Positions 1-8,535 of a DNA stretch of 64,000 nucleotides are shown one piece after another. The translations under genes and the position numbers were made by a program. How positions within the stretch are numbered: the first letter of the stretch is position 1; each line of letters begins with the position of its first letter. Source of the stretch: Knoellia subterranea KCTC 19937 (GTDB lineage: Bacteria > Actinomycetota > Actinomycetes > Actinomycetales > Dermatophilaceae); assembly GCF_000768685.1 (NCBI RefSeq), contig NZ_AVPK01000008.1, positions 92,776 through 156,775 of the forward strand, in the 5' to 3' direction. Under the pieces are notes generated by a model. The model made no database searches, had not been told where the DNA came from, and saw only the letters and a list, made by a program, of their open reading frames with translations.

Positions 1-819
1 CGCGACCCCGCCGTGGCCCGCCAGTTCCTCGACGAGTGGGAACGCCTTCGGGACAACGAGACCACGGCCGAGCTGCGCCTTGCCCACGAGGCGTCCAACA
101 CCGTCGTCGAGGTGACCCCACCGCAACGGGGGTCGACCGTGGTCCTCGCGCCACGTCATACGAAATCGACTGTCCTGCACTGGTTTGCCGACGTCTTCGA
201 CCACGGCGCGACCAGCGCGCACATCACCGGTGCGTTCGGCCTCAACGAGCTGTTCCGCGACACCCTGCGCGTGGCGAAGCCGACCACCGTTCGCACCGTG
301 CTGCTCGACAAGTGGCCGCCGCGCGAGCAGGCCGTCCCTCGCACCGACCCCAACGTGCGCATCTCCACGGGTGCGCACATCACCGGTGGCGGGCTGGCGC
401 AGTGGGCCGAGGAATCGCTGACGGGCTTCAACACGCACGTGAAGTACGTGCACACCAAGATCATCCTCGTCGACCCGATGGGCGCCGACCCCGTTGTGCT
501 CACGGGCTCGGCGAACTACAGCGCGGCGTCGACGGTGAGCAACGAGGAGAACACGCTCGTGCTGCGCGGCGGCGGTCGAGGCCCGGCCTCGTCACGCGCC
601 GCGATCCGTCGCGTGGCGGACATCTACCTCACCGAATACCACCGCCTCTTCATGCACTTCGTCTTCCGGGCCTGGTTGGAGCGACGCGAGATGGTCACGG
701 GCGCGCGGCAGGAGCCGGGTCACCTCGTCGAGTCGGACGCGTGGACCGGGCCCTACTACCGCGCTGGGTCCTGGCAGGAGCTGCAGCGGCGGGTGTTCTC
801 CGGGCAGGCGGCTGACTAG
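1..819 (+). CDS. Phospholipase D-like domain protein (5' end missing)
   Basis: The reading frame is open from base 1, so the start lies upstream of the window; the first in-frame GTG at 13 is probably internal. The 272 visible residues carry one HKD motif (H-x-K-x4-D, 'HTKIILVD', from about residue 151) followed by 'LTGSANYS', which is typical of the phospholipase D/transphosphatidylase superfamily. Enzymes of this type usually have two HKD motifs, so an N-terminal copy may lie outside the window. No signal peptide or membrane segment is seen in the visible part. The substrate (lipid, nucleic acid or other phosphodiester) cannot be told. The TAG stop overlaps the -10-like hexamer of the next gene. 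Confidence 0.75.
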   Translation, partial: RDPAVARQFLDEWERLRDNETTAELRLAHEASNTVVEVTPPQRGSTVVLAPRHTKSTVLHWFADVFDHGATSAHITGAFGLNELFRDTLRVAKPTTVRTVLLDKWPPREQAVPRTDPNVRISTGAHITGGGLAQWAEESLTGFNTHVKYVHTKIILVDPMGADPVVLTGSANYSAASTVSNEENTLVLRGGGRGPASSRAAIRRVADIYLTEYHRLFMHFVFRAWLERREMVTGARQEPGHLVESDAWTGPYYRAGSWQELQRRVFSGQAAD

Positions 820-822
820 GGT
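817..822 (+). promoter_or_regulatory. Leaderless -10-like hexamer before gabD
   Basis: TAGGGT lies 6 nt before the ATG at 829. This spacing would put the transcription start on or next to the start codon, and no Shine-Dalgarno sequence is present. The hexamer overlaps the TAG stop of the upstream gene. Inferred from sequence only. Confidence 0.45.
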
Positions 823-828
823 CGAAGC

Positions 829-2292
829 ATGGCCGCAGTGACTCAGAAGTCCGTGCTCTCATCCGTCCCCACCCAGCTCCTCATCGGGGGTGAGTGGCGC
901 GGTTCAGCGAACGGGGCGACCTTCCCCGTCGAGGATCCCGCGACAGGGTCCGTGCTCGTCGAGGTGGCCAACGGAACGATCTCCGACGGGGGCGCGGCAC
1001 TGGATGCAGCCGTTGCGGCACAGGCGGATTGGGCCGCGACGGCTCCACGAGAGCGCGGCGAGATCCTGCGGCGCGCGTTCGAGGTCCTCACTGCTCGGGC
1101 CGACGAGTTCGCGATGCTCATGACGCTCGAGATGGGCAAACCGCTCGCCGAGGCGCGCGGCGAAGTCGCCTACGGGGCCGAGTTCTTCCGGTGGTTCAGT
1201 GAGGAGGCCGTGCGGATTCACGGCCGGTATGCCGTCAATCCCGCCGGGGGATCGCGTCTCCTCACGATGCAGAAGCCCGTGGGTCCCACGTTCATGATCA
1301 CGCCGTGGAACTTCCCGCTCGCGATGGGGACGCGCAAGATCGGGCCGGCGATCGCGGCCGGCTGCACGATGGTCGTCAAGCCGGCGCACGAGACGCCCCT
1401 GTCGATGCTGGCGCTCGCGGCACTGCTGGAGGAAGCCGGCCTGCCGGCGGGAGTCCTCAACGTCGTCACCACCGCCGACACTGCGGCCGTCTCCGAGCCG
1501 ATCATCCGCGACCCGCGGCTGCGCAAGCTGACCTTCACCGGGTCGACGGCCGTCGGTCGGCTTCTCGTCGAGCAGTCGGCGGAGCAGCTGCTGCGAGTGT
1601 CGATGGAGCTCGGCGGCAACGCACCGTTCCTCGTGTTCGAGGACGCCGACCTCGACGCGGCCGTCGACGGCGCGATGCTCGCGAAGATGCGCAACATCGG
1701 TGAGGCCTGCACGTCGGCCAACCGGTTCCTCGTGCACCAGTCGGTGGCGGGCGAGTTCGCCAAGGCCCTGGCTGCTCGGATGGGCGGGCTCATGGTGGGG
1801 AAGGGGACCAAGAAGGGTGTCGAGGTCGGGCCGCTCATCACGGCCAAGGCACGCGAGGGCGTCGACGAACTCGTGCAGGACGCCGTGTCGCGAGGGGCTC
1901 GGGTGCTCACCGGTGGTGAGAAGGTCGCCGGGCGTGGACACTTCTACGCGCCGACAGTCCTGGCCGACGTGCCCTCCGACGCGCGGGTGCTGGCCGAGGA
2001 GATCTTCGGTCCGGTCGCACCCATCACGACCTTCACCGACGAAGCCGAGGCGATCCGGCTCGCCAACTCCACCGAGTACGGCCTCGTCGCCTACGCCTAC
2101 ACGCGCGACCACGCCCGGGTGCTGCGGGTGAGCGAGGCTCTCGAGTTCGGGATGGTCGGCATCAACACCGGCATCGTCTCCAACGCGGCTGCCCCCTTCG
2201 GTGGGGTCAAGCACTCGGGGTTCGGGCGCGAAGGCGGCTTCGAGGGCATCCACGAGTACCTCGAGACCACCTACGTCTCCCTCAACCCCTGA
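829..2292 (+). CDS. gabD: NAD(P)-dependent succinate-semialdehyde dehydrogenase family
   Basis: Cytoplasmic aldehyde dehydrogenase of 487 aa, close to the usual length of GabD (about 482 aa). Succinate semialdehyde would be oxidised to succinate with NAD(P)+, the last step of GABA degradation. The conserved ALDH core is present: 'ITPWNFP' near residue 160, the general-base Glu in 'MELGGNAP' (about residue 260) and the catalytic Cys in 'GEACTSANR' (about residue 294), which is the GabD-type context. The C-terminal 'GGVKHSGFGREGG' is also diagnostic. The ATG start fits the leaderless hexamer just upstream. No GABA transaminase is adjacent, so the exact substrate is inferred from the family; another semialdehyde is possible. 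Confidence 0.88.
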   Translation: MAAVTQKSVLSSVPTQLLIGGEWRGSANGATFPVEDPATGSVLVEVANGTISDGGAALDAAVAAQADWAATAPRERGEILRRAFEVLTARADEFAMLMTLEMGKPLAEARGEVAYGAEFFRWFSEEAVRIHGRYAVNPAGGSRLLTMQKPVGPTFMITPWNFPLAMGTRKIGPAIAAGCTMVVKPAHETPLSMLALAALLEEAGLPAGVLNVVTTADTAAVSEPIIRDPRLRKLTFTGSTAVGRLLVEQSAEQLLRVSMELGGNAPFLVFEDADLDAAVDGAMLAKMRNIGEACTSANRFLVHQSVAGEFAKALAARMGGLMVGKGTKKGVEVGPLITAKAREGVDELVQDAVSRGARVLTGGEKVAGRGHFYAPTVLADVPSDARVLAEEIFGPVAPITTFTDEAEAIRLANSTEYGLVAYAYTRDHARVLRVSEALEFGMVGINTGIVSNAAAPFGGVKHSGFGREGGFEGIHEYLETTYVSLNP

Positions 2293-2312
2293 CACCTGGC
2301 TCCATCGTTCGA

Positions 2313-2330
2313 CCCGCCAGAAATGGCGGG
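2313..2330 (+). terminator. Hairpin after gabD
   Basis: Perfect inverted repeat CCCGCCA-GAAA-TGGCGGG (7-bp stem, GAAA tetraloop), 21 bp after the gabD stop. No strong U-tract follows, as is common for terminators in high-G+C actinobacteria. Confidence 0.55.
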
Positions 2331-2403
2331 CGATCGACGCAACGTTTTCCCCCGGCTCCCGCGTCTTGTTCCACACAGGGACAGTCGAGCTCGAGGGGGA
2401 GTC

Positions 2404-3729
2404 ATGGTTGGCACGGGGAACGGTGCACGGGGCGTGAGTCGCTCGGGGAACGGCGCGGTGGGGACGGAGCGCTTCACACCGCTCATCGTGGGAGGTGACA
2501 TCGGCGCGTACTCGCTCGCCCGGTCATTCCACGACGGCCACGGGATGCGATCCGTGGTCGTCTCCCGCCTCGCGGGGTGGCATGTCGCCGACTCGGCGAT
2601 CATCGACCACGTACTGTGTGAGGACCCCGGCGACCCGGAGGTCCTGGTCGACACCTTGCGCAGCATTGCGGCGCAACGCCCGGGTGAGCGCTTCCTGCTG
2701 CTCGGGTCGGCCGATGCCGCGGTCACGTCGATCGTGCGGATTCGCGACGAGCTCAAGGGTCTTGACAGTCGGTGGGTGGCGCCCTACGTCGGGATGGAGC
2801 AGCTCCGGGCCGGGACCGAGAAGCAGAACTTCGCCCGACTGTGCGAGGACCTGGACGTCGGCCACCCACGAACGGTGACGATCGATCTCGGCTCCTCCGG
2901 GGACCTCGACGTCGACCTGCCGTTCGGCTTCCCCATCGTCGTCAAGCCGGCTGTCGGCTCGAGATGGAAGGAGGCTCCCTTCCCCGGCCAGAAGAAGGTC
3001 CATGTCGTCGGTTCCCGGGACGAGGCCATCGCCCTCGTGAACCGGGCGCGAGCCTCTGGCTATGACCACCACCTCGTCCTCCAGGAGTTCATCCCCGGTG
3101 ACGACCAAGGCATGCGGATCCTCACCTGCTACTGCGATTCCGACTCCCGAATCCGGTTCGCGTCGTGGGGCCGCACTCTTCTCGAGGAGCACACGCCCGG
3201 AGCGCTGGGAAACCCAGCGGCGATCCTCACCGGGGTGAACCCGGAGGCCGTCGAGCAGGCGCAACGGATCTGTTCCCGGTTGGGGTGGACGGGCTACGCG
3301 AACTTCGACCTCAAGGTCGACCCCCGTGACGGGCGCACGCTGTTCCTCGAGCTGAACCCCCGTCTCGGCCGGTCCAACGGCTACATCGAGGCGGCGGGCC
3401 GCAACCCGGTGTCCTGGTACGTCCGGGACCACTTCGATGGGGGACTCGGCGATGAGCCGGGCGCCGTCGTGCAGGCACAACGCGAGGCGCTCTACACGGT
3501 CGTGCCGCTGTCTCTCGTCAAGCACTACACCACGCTCCCGGACGCACGTGCGGCCCTCGACCGCGTGCTCGCCACAGGGGCTGTGCTCAACCCGCTGATC
3601 AATCCGCGAGTTGAGCACAGCCCCAGGCGCTGGGCCCACATCGCCGCCGCCATGGCGAACTACGTGCTCAAGTTCCGACGCCACTACCAGCCCGCCCCGG
3701 CAGGCACCCAGTCACGGGTGTGGGCGTGA
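2404..3729 (+). CDS. ATP-grasp carboxylate-amine ligase family protein
   Basis: Predicted 441-aa cytoplasmic enzyme. The ATG at 2404 is preferred over earlier in-frame starts because a strong purine-rich Shine-Dalgarno sequence (gaggggga) ends 3 nt before it. The middle of the protein has the ATP-grasp layout: 'FPIVVKPAVGSRW' (ATP-binding Lys), 'LVLQEFIPGDDQGMRI' and the Mg-binding 'LFLELNPRLGRSNGY' (Glu and Asn). The N-terminal 'PLIVGGDIGAYSLARSFH' looks like a pre-ATP-grasp Rossmann-type lobe. This architecture is shared with D-aspartate ligase-like enzymes that join an amine to a carboxylate through an acylphosphate. A cell-wall role is only a possibility; the substrates are unknown. Confidence 0.72.
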   Translation: MVGTGNGARGVSRSGNGAVGTERFTPLIVGGDIGAYSLARSFHDGHGMRSVVVSRLAGWHVADSAIIDHVLCEDPGDPEVLVDTLRSIAAQRPGERFLLLGSADAAVTSIVRIRDELKGLDSRWVAPYVGMEQLRAGTEKQNFARLCEDLDVGHPRTVTIDLGSSGDLDVDLPFGFPIVVKPAVGSRWKEAPFPGQKKVHVVGSRDEAIALVNRARASGYDHHLVLQEFIPGDDQGMRILTCYCDSDSRIRFASWGRTLLEEHTPGALGNPAAILTGVNPEAVEQAQRICSRLGWTGYANFDLKVDPRDGRTLFLELNPRLGRSNGYIEAAGRNPVSWYVRDHFDGGLGDEPGAVVQAQREALYTVVPLSLVKHYTTLPDARAALDRVLATGAVLNPLINPRVEHSPRRWAHIAAAMANYVLKFRRHYQPAPAGTQSRVWA

Positions 3730-3730
3730 G

Positions 3731-5131
3731 TCAGGCGTCGATGCGCAGAGCCTCGACGGGGGACACGGCGACGGCTCGACGCGCCGGGCGTTGGGACGAC
3801 ACGAGGACGAGCACGACGCCCGCGACAGCGATGCCGACAAGGGCACCGACCGGCATACCCCAGACGAGACCTGCGGTCTCGGCACCGACGAGCGACTGCG
3901 CACCCGCCGTCCCGTAGACGATGCCGAGCACCGCCCCGAAGACCACCGCGGAGGCGGACAGAGCGACGGACTCCTTCGTGATCATCGAACGCACCTGGCG
4001 TCGAGTGAACCCGAGCGAGCGGAGCAGCCCGATCTCGCGATGGCGCTGGATGACGGTGAGCGACATGGTGCTGACGAAGCCGACGGCCGCAATGATCGCC
4101 GAGATGACGATGATGCAGATGAGGATGATCGTCGTGACCTCGTAGACCTGGTCGGCCTGGGCGCGCTGGGCCGGGTCGAGCTCCCACGAGGTGATCGACT
4201 CGCGCAGTGCCGACATGCCCGACGCGAAGGTCGTGACGAGGGCAACGCCGATGACCAGCCCCATCGTCGATCGCGTCGTCCGCAGCGGGTCGAGCAGGGC
4301 GTTGCGCCGGGCGACGACGCTCGACGGGTCGCGGCCGAGCACCGAACTCAGGGTGGCGACGACCCGCGGGATGACGAACCGTGCACCGATGAGGAACCCG
4401 GTCCCCGACCCGGCAGCACCGACGAACGCGAGGAGGAACCCTGCGCCGGGGTTGGACTCACCGACCACGGCCCCGAGGAGCAGGACGGCGAGGCCGCCGA
4501 CGATTCCGATTCCTGCGAGGAGCGCCCGGATGACCGAGGTGCGGTGCGGTGCGGGGGTGTAGGCGGCCGTGCCGGCGAGCGCCGCCGCCGGCGACACACG
4601 CAGGATCCCGCGCGACCCGAACCAGCCGGCGATCATCGCCGACAACGTGATCGCGACGAACGCCACGACGAGCTGCACGTCTCCGAGCGCGTATTCGGCC
4701 TCCGGCAGGGTGTCTCGCGCGACGAGCACCATCCGGACGAGGTGCGTGAGGAGGGTGCCCAGGACGATGCCGGCCACGGCACCCATCCCACCGACAGCGG
4801 CCGTGCTGCGCATGACCGACGTCCGCAGCTCCCGACCGCGGGATCCGAGGAGTCGGAGCAGCGCGATGTGCCGCAGTCGCCCCGAGATGACCGTGTCGAC
4901 GGCGCCGACGATGACGACCGTCCCGACATACAGCGCGATGAGGATGAAGACTCCAGCGACGATGCCGAGGAGGAGTCCGACTGACCCGCCCGACGCCTCG
5001 CTCATCGTCGTGAGGATCGACGAGGTCATGATGAGGACGGCGGCGTACGCGCCGCACAGTCCCGCGACGAGCCCCACGGTGCCGAGTTCACGCAGGCTGC
5101 CGAGGGTGAGGTTGCGGTTCGGGCCAGTCAT
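3731..5131 (-). CDS. FtsX-like ABC transporter permease
   Basis: 466-aa polytopic membrane protein, translationally coupled to the ATPase gene upstream (its ATG overlaps that stop as ATGA). About ten hydrophobic segments can be read, for example residues 18-36, 45-75 and four near the C-terminus. The FtsX hallmark after a TM helix is present twice: 'GRLRHIALLRLLGSRGRELR' and 'QRHREIGLLRSLGFTRRQVR', followed by 'SPVEALRIDA' at the C-terminus, as in MacB-type permeases. The protein should form the membrane part of an exporter or a mechanotransmitting ABC complex with the adjacent ATPase. The nearby NarL-type two-component system is a plausible regulator. The substrate is unknown. Confidence 0.85.
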   Translation of the reverse strand: MTGPNRNLTLGSLRELGTVGLVAGLCGAYAAVLIMTSSILTTMSEASGGSVGLLLGIVAGVFILIALYVGTVVIVGAVDTVISGRLRHIALLRLLGSRGRELRTSVMRSTAAVGGMGAVAGIVLGTLLTHLVRMVLVARDTLPEAEYALGDVQLVVAFVAITLSAMIAGWFGSRGILRVSPAAALAGTAAYTPAPHRTSVIRALLAGIGIVGGLAVLLLGAVVGESNPGAGFLLAFVGAAGSGTGFLIGARFVIPRVVATLSSVLGRDPSSVVARRNALLDPLRTTRSTMGLVIGVALVTTFASGMSALRESITSWELDPAQRAQADQVYEVTTIILICIIVISAIIAAVGFVSTMSLTVIQRHREIGLLRSLGFTRRQVRSMITKESVALSASAVVFGAVLGIVYGTAGAQSLVGAETAGLVWGMPVGALVGIAVAGVVLVLVSSQRPARRAVAVSPVEALRIDA

Positions 5132-5901
5132 GCCGCACCGACCTCGAAGCCGATGAGGAGGTCGGAGATCTCCTGCGGTGTGAGCGGTCCGTGATCGCCG
5201 ACGAGGTGACCGTCGGCGATGACGAGGATCCGGTCGGCGTACGACGCGGCGACGGGGTCGTGGCTGACCATCGCGATCGTCTGACCGTATTCGCGCGCCG
5301 CCGTGCGCAGGAGGGTGAGCACCTCGCGCGACGACCGGGAGTCGAGGTTGCCCGTCGGCTCGTCGGCGAAGATGATCGCCGGTCGCGAGGCCAGGGCGCG
5401 GGCGATGGCGACGCGCTGCTGCTGGCCGCCGGAGAGTTCGCTCGGCCGGTGGCTGATCCGCTCCGCGAGGCCGAGCGTCCCCACGAGATGCTCGATCCAC
5501 CGCCCCTCCTCGGCACTGACCCGGCGACCCGCCAGCTCGAACGGGAGCAGGATGTTCTCGTGGGCCGACAGCGTCGGGACGAGGTTGAACGCCTGGAAGA
5601 TGAAGCCAACTTCGCTGCGCCGCAGCAGGGTTCGCGCGTCGTCGCCCAGGTGGGTCACGGGCTGTCCGGCGAGCATCACTTCACCGCTCGTGACGTCATC
5701 CAGGCCGGCCGCGACGTTCATGAAGGTCGACTTGCCCGAGCCTGACGGGCCCATGATCGCCGTGAACCCACCGCGGTGGATGTCGACGTCGATCTCGTCG
5801 AGGGCGGCCACCCTGCCGGTGCCCTCGCCATAGATCTTCGACACGCGCCGCATCGACACGACGGGCTGAGTTGGGCTGTGCTGGAACGTTGTTGAGGTCA
5901 T
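5128..5901 (-). CDS. ABC transporter ATP-binding protein, MacB/LolD type
   Basis: 257-aa nucleotide-binding subunit. The Walker A motif 'GPSGSGKST', signature 'LSGGQQQRVAIARA' and Walker B 'IIFADEPTGNLD' are complete, followed by the switch His in 'AMVSHD'. The sequence type is that of ATPases paired with FtsX-fold permeases (MacB, LolD, BceA). The start is taken as the ATG at 5901 (MTSTTFQ), because the upstream in-frame extension has no domain character. Four bases overlap the downstream permease gene, which implies coupled translation and fixed stoichiometry. Confidence 0.9.
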   Translation of the reverse strand: MTSTTFQHSPTQPVVSMRRVSKIYGEGTGRVAALDEIDVDIHRGGFTAIMGPSGSGKSTFMNVAAGLDDVTSGEVMLAGQPVTHLGDDARTLLRRSEVGFIFQAFNLVPTLSAHENILLPFELAGRRVSAEEGRWIEHLVGTLGLAERISHRPSELSGGQQQRVAIARALASRPAIIFADEPTGNLDSRSSREVLTLLRTAAREYGQTIAMVSHDPVAASYADRILVIADGHLVGDHGPLTPQEISDLLIGFEVGAA

Positions 5902-6011
5902 GGTGCCGAGTCTTCCGAGCGCAGCCGCTCGCCACATCGGGCTCACGAGCGATCCTGCATCCATCCAGAGATGTATGCCGTGTGGTCACCTCGCCGTCCG
6001 GCTCCGGTCCG

Positions 6012-6017
6012 TAGGGT
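6012..6017 (+). promoter_or_regulatory. Leaderless -10-like hexamer
   Basis: TAGGGT lies 7 nt before the ATG at 6025 and there is no Shine-Dalgarno sequence. Same arrangement as gabD. The divergent ABC operon starts at 5901, so both promoters lie within about 120 bp. Confidence 0.45.
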
Positions 6018-6024
6018 GGTCGCC

Positions 6025-6450
6025 ATGACCGACGCACCGCAGCCCCGATCCATCGACCAGCTCGCCGAGGTCGTGCGGACGTCGGGGGCCGACGTCCAGG
6101 CGCAGAGTGCCCTGTGGAGTGCCGTGTTCGCGCTGGAGAAGTGGTGGTTCATCGCGCAGGGCACGATGCCCGACGTCGCACCCGTCGTCGCGTCCGTCGA
6201 TGGCGTGCCCTCGCTCCTGGCCTTCACGGAGGGTCCTCGCGCGCGGGAGTGCGCGCTGTCCATGGGGTTCACCGAGGAGGAGGCGGGGCAGGTGCTTGCG
6301 ATCCCGCCCCAGAGTGTCCTCGAGACGATCGATCACCTGGCGGCACAAGGCGTTCAGCGTCTCGTCATCGACCAGGGCGTGACCGGCTTCTTCGCTCCGC
6401 TCACGCAACTGCGCGCCATCCACGACTTCATCGGTGGTGGCGGCGCCTAG
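6025..6450 (+). CDS. Small conserved hypothetical protein, possibly SseB-like
   Basis: 141-aa soluble protein without signal peptide or membrane segment. The middle part ('FALEKWWFIAQG' ... 'VPSLLAFTEGPRARECA') resembles the SseB N-terminal domain found in small actinobacterial proteins, where a short basic run follows a 'FT' strand. This is a weak family match by eye. The ATG at 6025 follows a TAGGGT hexamer. The stop codon shares CTAG with the stop of the convergent response-regulator gene. The function is unknown. Confidence 0.6.
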   Translation: MTDAPQPRSIDQLAEVVRTSGADVQAQSALWSAVFALEKWWFIAQGTMPDVAPVVASVDGVPSLLAFTEGPRARECALSMGFTEEEAGQVLAIPPQSVLETIDHLAAQGVQRLVIDQGVTGFFAPLTQLRAIHDFIGGGGA

Positions 6451-7094
6451 AGCAGGCCGTGCTCGTAGGCGTAGACGACGAGCTGCACCCGGTCGCGCAG
6501 TGCGAGCTTGGTGAGGATTCGTGAGACGTGGGTCTTCACCGTGGCCTCGGAGAGGAACTCGACCTCGGCGATCTCGGCGTTCGACAGACCCTGTGCCGCA
6601 CGCAGCAGGATCTCGCGCTCGCGGGGGGTGAGGCGGTCGTACTCCGCACCCGGCGCCGCCGTCGCCCGCTCCCGGAACCGCTCGAACACGGCGCGCGTCG
6701 CACCCGCGGCGACGACCTGTGTGCCCTCGGCGACGGTGCGGATGGCAGCGAGCAGCAGCTCGGGTCGCGTCTCCTTGAGGACGAACCCGGATGCACCGGC
6801 TTCGATGGCGTCGGCGGCGAGCTCGTCGAGGTCGAAGGTCGTGAGCACAAGGACGCGGGGAGCGTTGTCCCCGAACCGATCCAGGATCCGACGCGTCGCC
6901 TCGACCCCGTCGACGCGGGGCATGCGCACGTCCATGAGCACGACGTCGGGCCGGGTGGACTCGACGAGCGCCACGGCCTCGTCGCCGTCGCCGGCTTCAC
7001 CCACCACCTCGAGGTCGTCCTGGCTGCCGACGACCATGGCGATGCCGGCGCGGAAGAGTGCCTGGTCGTCGACGAGGGCGATGCGGGTGGTCAT
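6447..7094 (-). CDS. LuxR/NarL-family response regulator
   Basis: 215 aa: receiver domain (residues 1-120) with phospho-acceptor Asp55 in 'VVLMDVRMP' and acidic pocket 'LVDD', then a GerE-type helix-turn-helix (about residues 150-212: 'LTPREREILL' ... 'ATVKTHVSRILTKL'). Its start overlaps the stop of the histidine-kinase gene (ATGA), so the pair is co-translated. Phosphorylation by the kinase should drive dimerisation and promoter binding. The nearby ABC ATPase/FtsX operon is the most likely target by context, which is inference. Confidence 0.92.
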   Translation of the reverse strand: MTTRIALVDDQALFRAGIAMVVGSQDDLEVVGEAGDGDEAVALVESTRPDVVLMDVRMPRVDGVEATRRILDRFGDNAPRVLVLTTFDLDELAADAIEAGASGFVLKETRPELLLAAIRTVAEGTQVVAAGATRAVFERFRERATAAPGAEYDRLTPREREILLRAAQGLSNAEIAEVEFLSEATVKTHVSRILTKLALRDRVQLVVYAYEHGLL

Positions 7095-8329
7095 GCGGTG
7101 CCTTCGGTCGTGGTGCCGTCTGTCGCAGTGTCGCCCGTCGCCCCTGGAATCGCTTCGTATGCCGGCACGTGCGCCCTGACGACCCAGAGGTCTCCTTCGC
7201 GTCCGGCCGAGAACGTCCCGCCCGCCACCGTGGTCCGCTCCGCCATCCCGACCAGGCCGTGCCCAGAAGGCACGGCGCGACCACTGCGATCCCGGTCGGG
7301 CAGGTCGACTCCCGAGACGTGGTTGGTCACGGTGAGACGGTAGCCGTCGGTCCAGTCGATCTCGGCGCGCACGGGCTGGTCGAGGTCACCATGCTTGAGG
7401 GCATTGGTCAGCGATTCCCCGAGGAGTCGGTGGGCGGTGAGGGCCAGCAGCGGGGAGTCGTCTCGCTCACCCCGCTCGACGAGCTCCAGGTCCATGCCGG
7501 AGGCGCGCATGCGCCCCACGAGCTCGGCCTGCTGTTCGTAACCAGGTGTGCTCGGCTGCAGCGCGGGATCACGCAGCTGCGCGACGATCGTCCGGAGGTC
7601 GGCGATGGCCGTGCGTGCCGTCTCGCCGATGACCGAGAGTGCCTGCTCGGCACCAGCAGGGTTGTCCCGCAGCGCATATCGCGCGCCATCACTCTGCGCG
7701 GCGACCACGGCCCACGAGTGCGCCACGACGTCGTGCATGTCGGCGGCGATGCGACGTCGTTCCTGCTCGACGTCGTAGAGATCGCTGATCCGTCGCCGCT
7801 CCACCGCTTCGATCTGCGCGTCGATGCGGGCCTGCACAGTCTGCCGGCTCTGCCACCTCAGCAACCCGGCCAGCCAGCCGCCCCCGACGACGAGTGCACA
7901 CATCGACCCGAGCCCCACGGCGGTCGCCCACCCACCGCTCCGGCTGAACTCCCCGGCTCCTCGGGTCGCGCCATAGGCCGCGGCACCCGCGACCGCCAGA
8001 CCGGCGGCAGCCAACCCGAACCGGCGCACGCGCGCATCCCGGTGGGACCCGAGGGTGAAGAAGAAGGCGGCGTACGCGACGTTCGCGAGGTAGGCGATGT
8101 CTGGTCCGACGACCTGCAGGACCGCCGCCCCGAGGGCGATCACGGACGTCAGCTGCCACGAGACGCGACGCACGGCCAGGCCCACCGCGAGGACGAGCGC
8201 CGCCACCCCCGGCACGGTGCCCTGGCCGATGTGGATGGCGAACATGAACAGACCGAAGAGCGCAGCACCGACGACGTCGACCGCGACCTGCCGCCGGCTC
8301 GGCCGTCGGTCACCCCACACGTCGGTCAT
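7091..8329 (-). CDS. Sensor histidine kinase, HisKA_3 type
   Basis: 412-aa membrane kinase. The start is taken as the ATG at 8329, preceded by TAGCCT 7 nt upstream; an in-frame extension upstream is rejected as non-coding in character. The N-terminal half has about five or six hydrophobic helices (residues 18-158) and no large extracytoplasmic loop, as in kinases that sense membrane or envelope state. The dimerisation domain carries phospho-acceptor His199 in 'AADMHDVVAHS'. The HATPase has 'ESLTNALKHG' (N box) and 'GHGLVGMAERT' (G box). It forms a pair with the overlapping response-regulator gene. Confidence 0.9.
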   Translation of the reverse strand: MTDVWGDRRPSRRQVAVDVVGAALFGLFMFAIHIGQGTVPGVAALVLAVGLAVRRVSWQLTSVIALGAAVLQVVGPDIAYLANVAYAAFFFTLGSHRDARVRRFGLAAAGLAVAGAAAYGATRGAGEFSRSGGWATAVGLGSMCALVVGGGWLAGLLRWQSRQTVQARIDAQIEAVERRRISDLYDVEQERRRIAADMHDVVAHSWAVVAAQSDGARYALRDNPAGAEQALSVIGETARTAIADLRTIVAQLRDPALQPSTPGYEQQAELVGRMRASGMDLELVERGERDDSPLLALTAHRLLGESLTNALKHGDLDQPVRAEIDWTDGYRLTVTNHVSGVDLPDRDRSGRAVPSGHGLVGMAERTTVAGGTFSAGREGDLWVVRAHVPAYEAIPGATGDTATDGTTTEGTA

Positions 8330-8336
8330 GCCACCA

Positions 8337-8342
8337 AGGCTA
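8337..8342 (-). promoter_or_regulatory. Leaderless -10-like hexamer before histidine kinase
   Basis: On the minus strand TAGCCT is 7 nt upstream of the ATG at 8329, with no Shine-Dalgarno sequence between. Confidence 0.4.
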
Positions 8343-8378
8343 GGTGCCCGCGAACCGCGCGGCATCCGCCCCGGGAAC

Positions 8379-8513
8379 GACCGGCGTACATCGTTCGGCG
8401 TAGGCCTCCCACCTTCTGCGCCGGTCGTCCGACCGGCGCAGAAACTGGTGACCGGCGTCCGCATGCCAGCGCCGTTCACCACGACGAGCGCCGGTGGCGC
8501 GACCGGCGCAGAA
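8379..8513. repeat. Iterated GACCGGCG boxes with a 14-bp inverted repeat
   Basis: GACCGGCG occurs at 8379, 8431, 8450 and 8501, with an inverted copy at 8419-8426. The copies at 8430-8443 and 8500-8513 extend to the same 14-mer (CGACCGGCGCAGAA). The first of these forms a perfect hairpin with 8414-8427 around a 2-nt centre. The cluster lies in the intergenic region between the divergent histidine-kinase and RNase genes, so it could be an operator array; a terminator is unlikely between divergent genes. Confidence 0.55.
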
Positions 8514-8535
8514 GGCTCTGAGCAACCCTTTGGGC

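Noticed and set aside
904..2376. A 490-codon minus-strand frame opposite gabD
   Set aside because: Antisense to a dehydrogenase with all catalytic residues; no recognisable domain.
3611..4984. A 457-codon plus-strand frame opposite the FtsX permease
   Set aside because: Extremely Asp/Arg/Glu-rich low-complexity translation; the permease frame has ten hydrophobic helices and two FtsX motifs.
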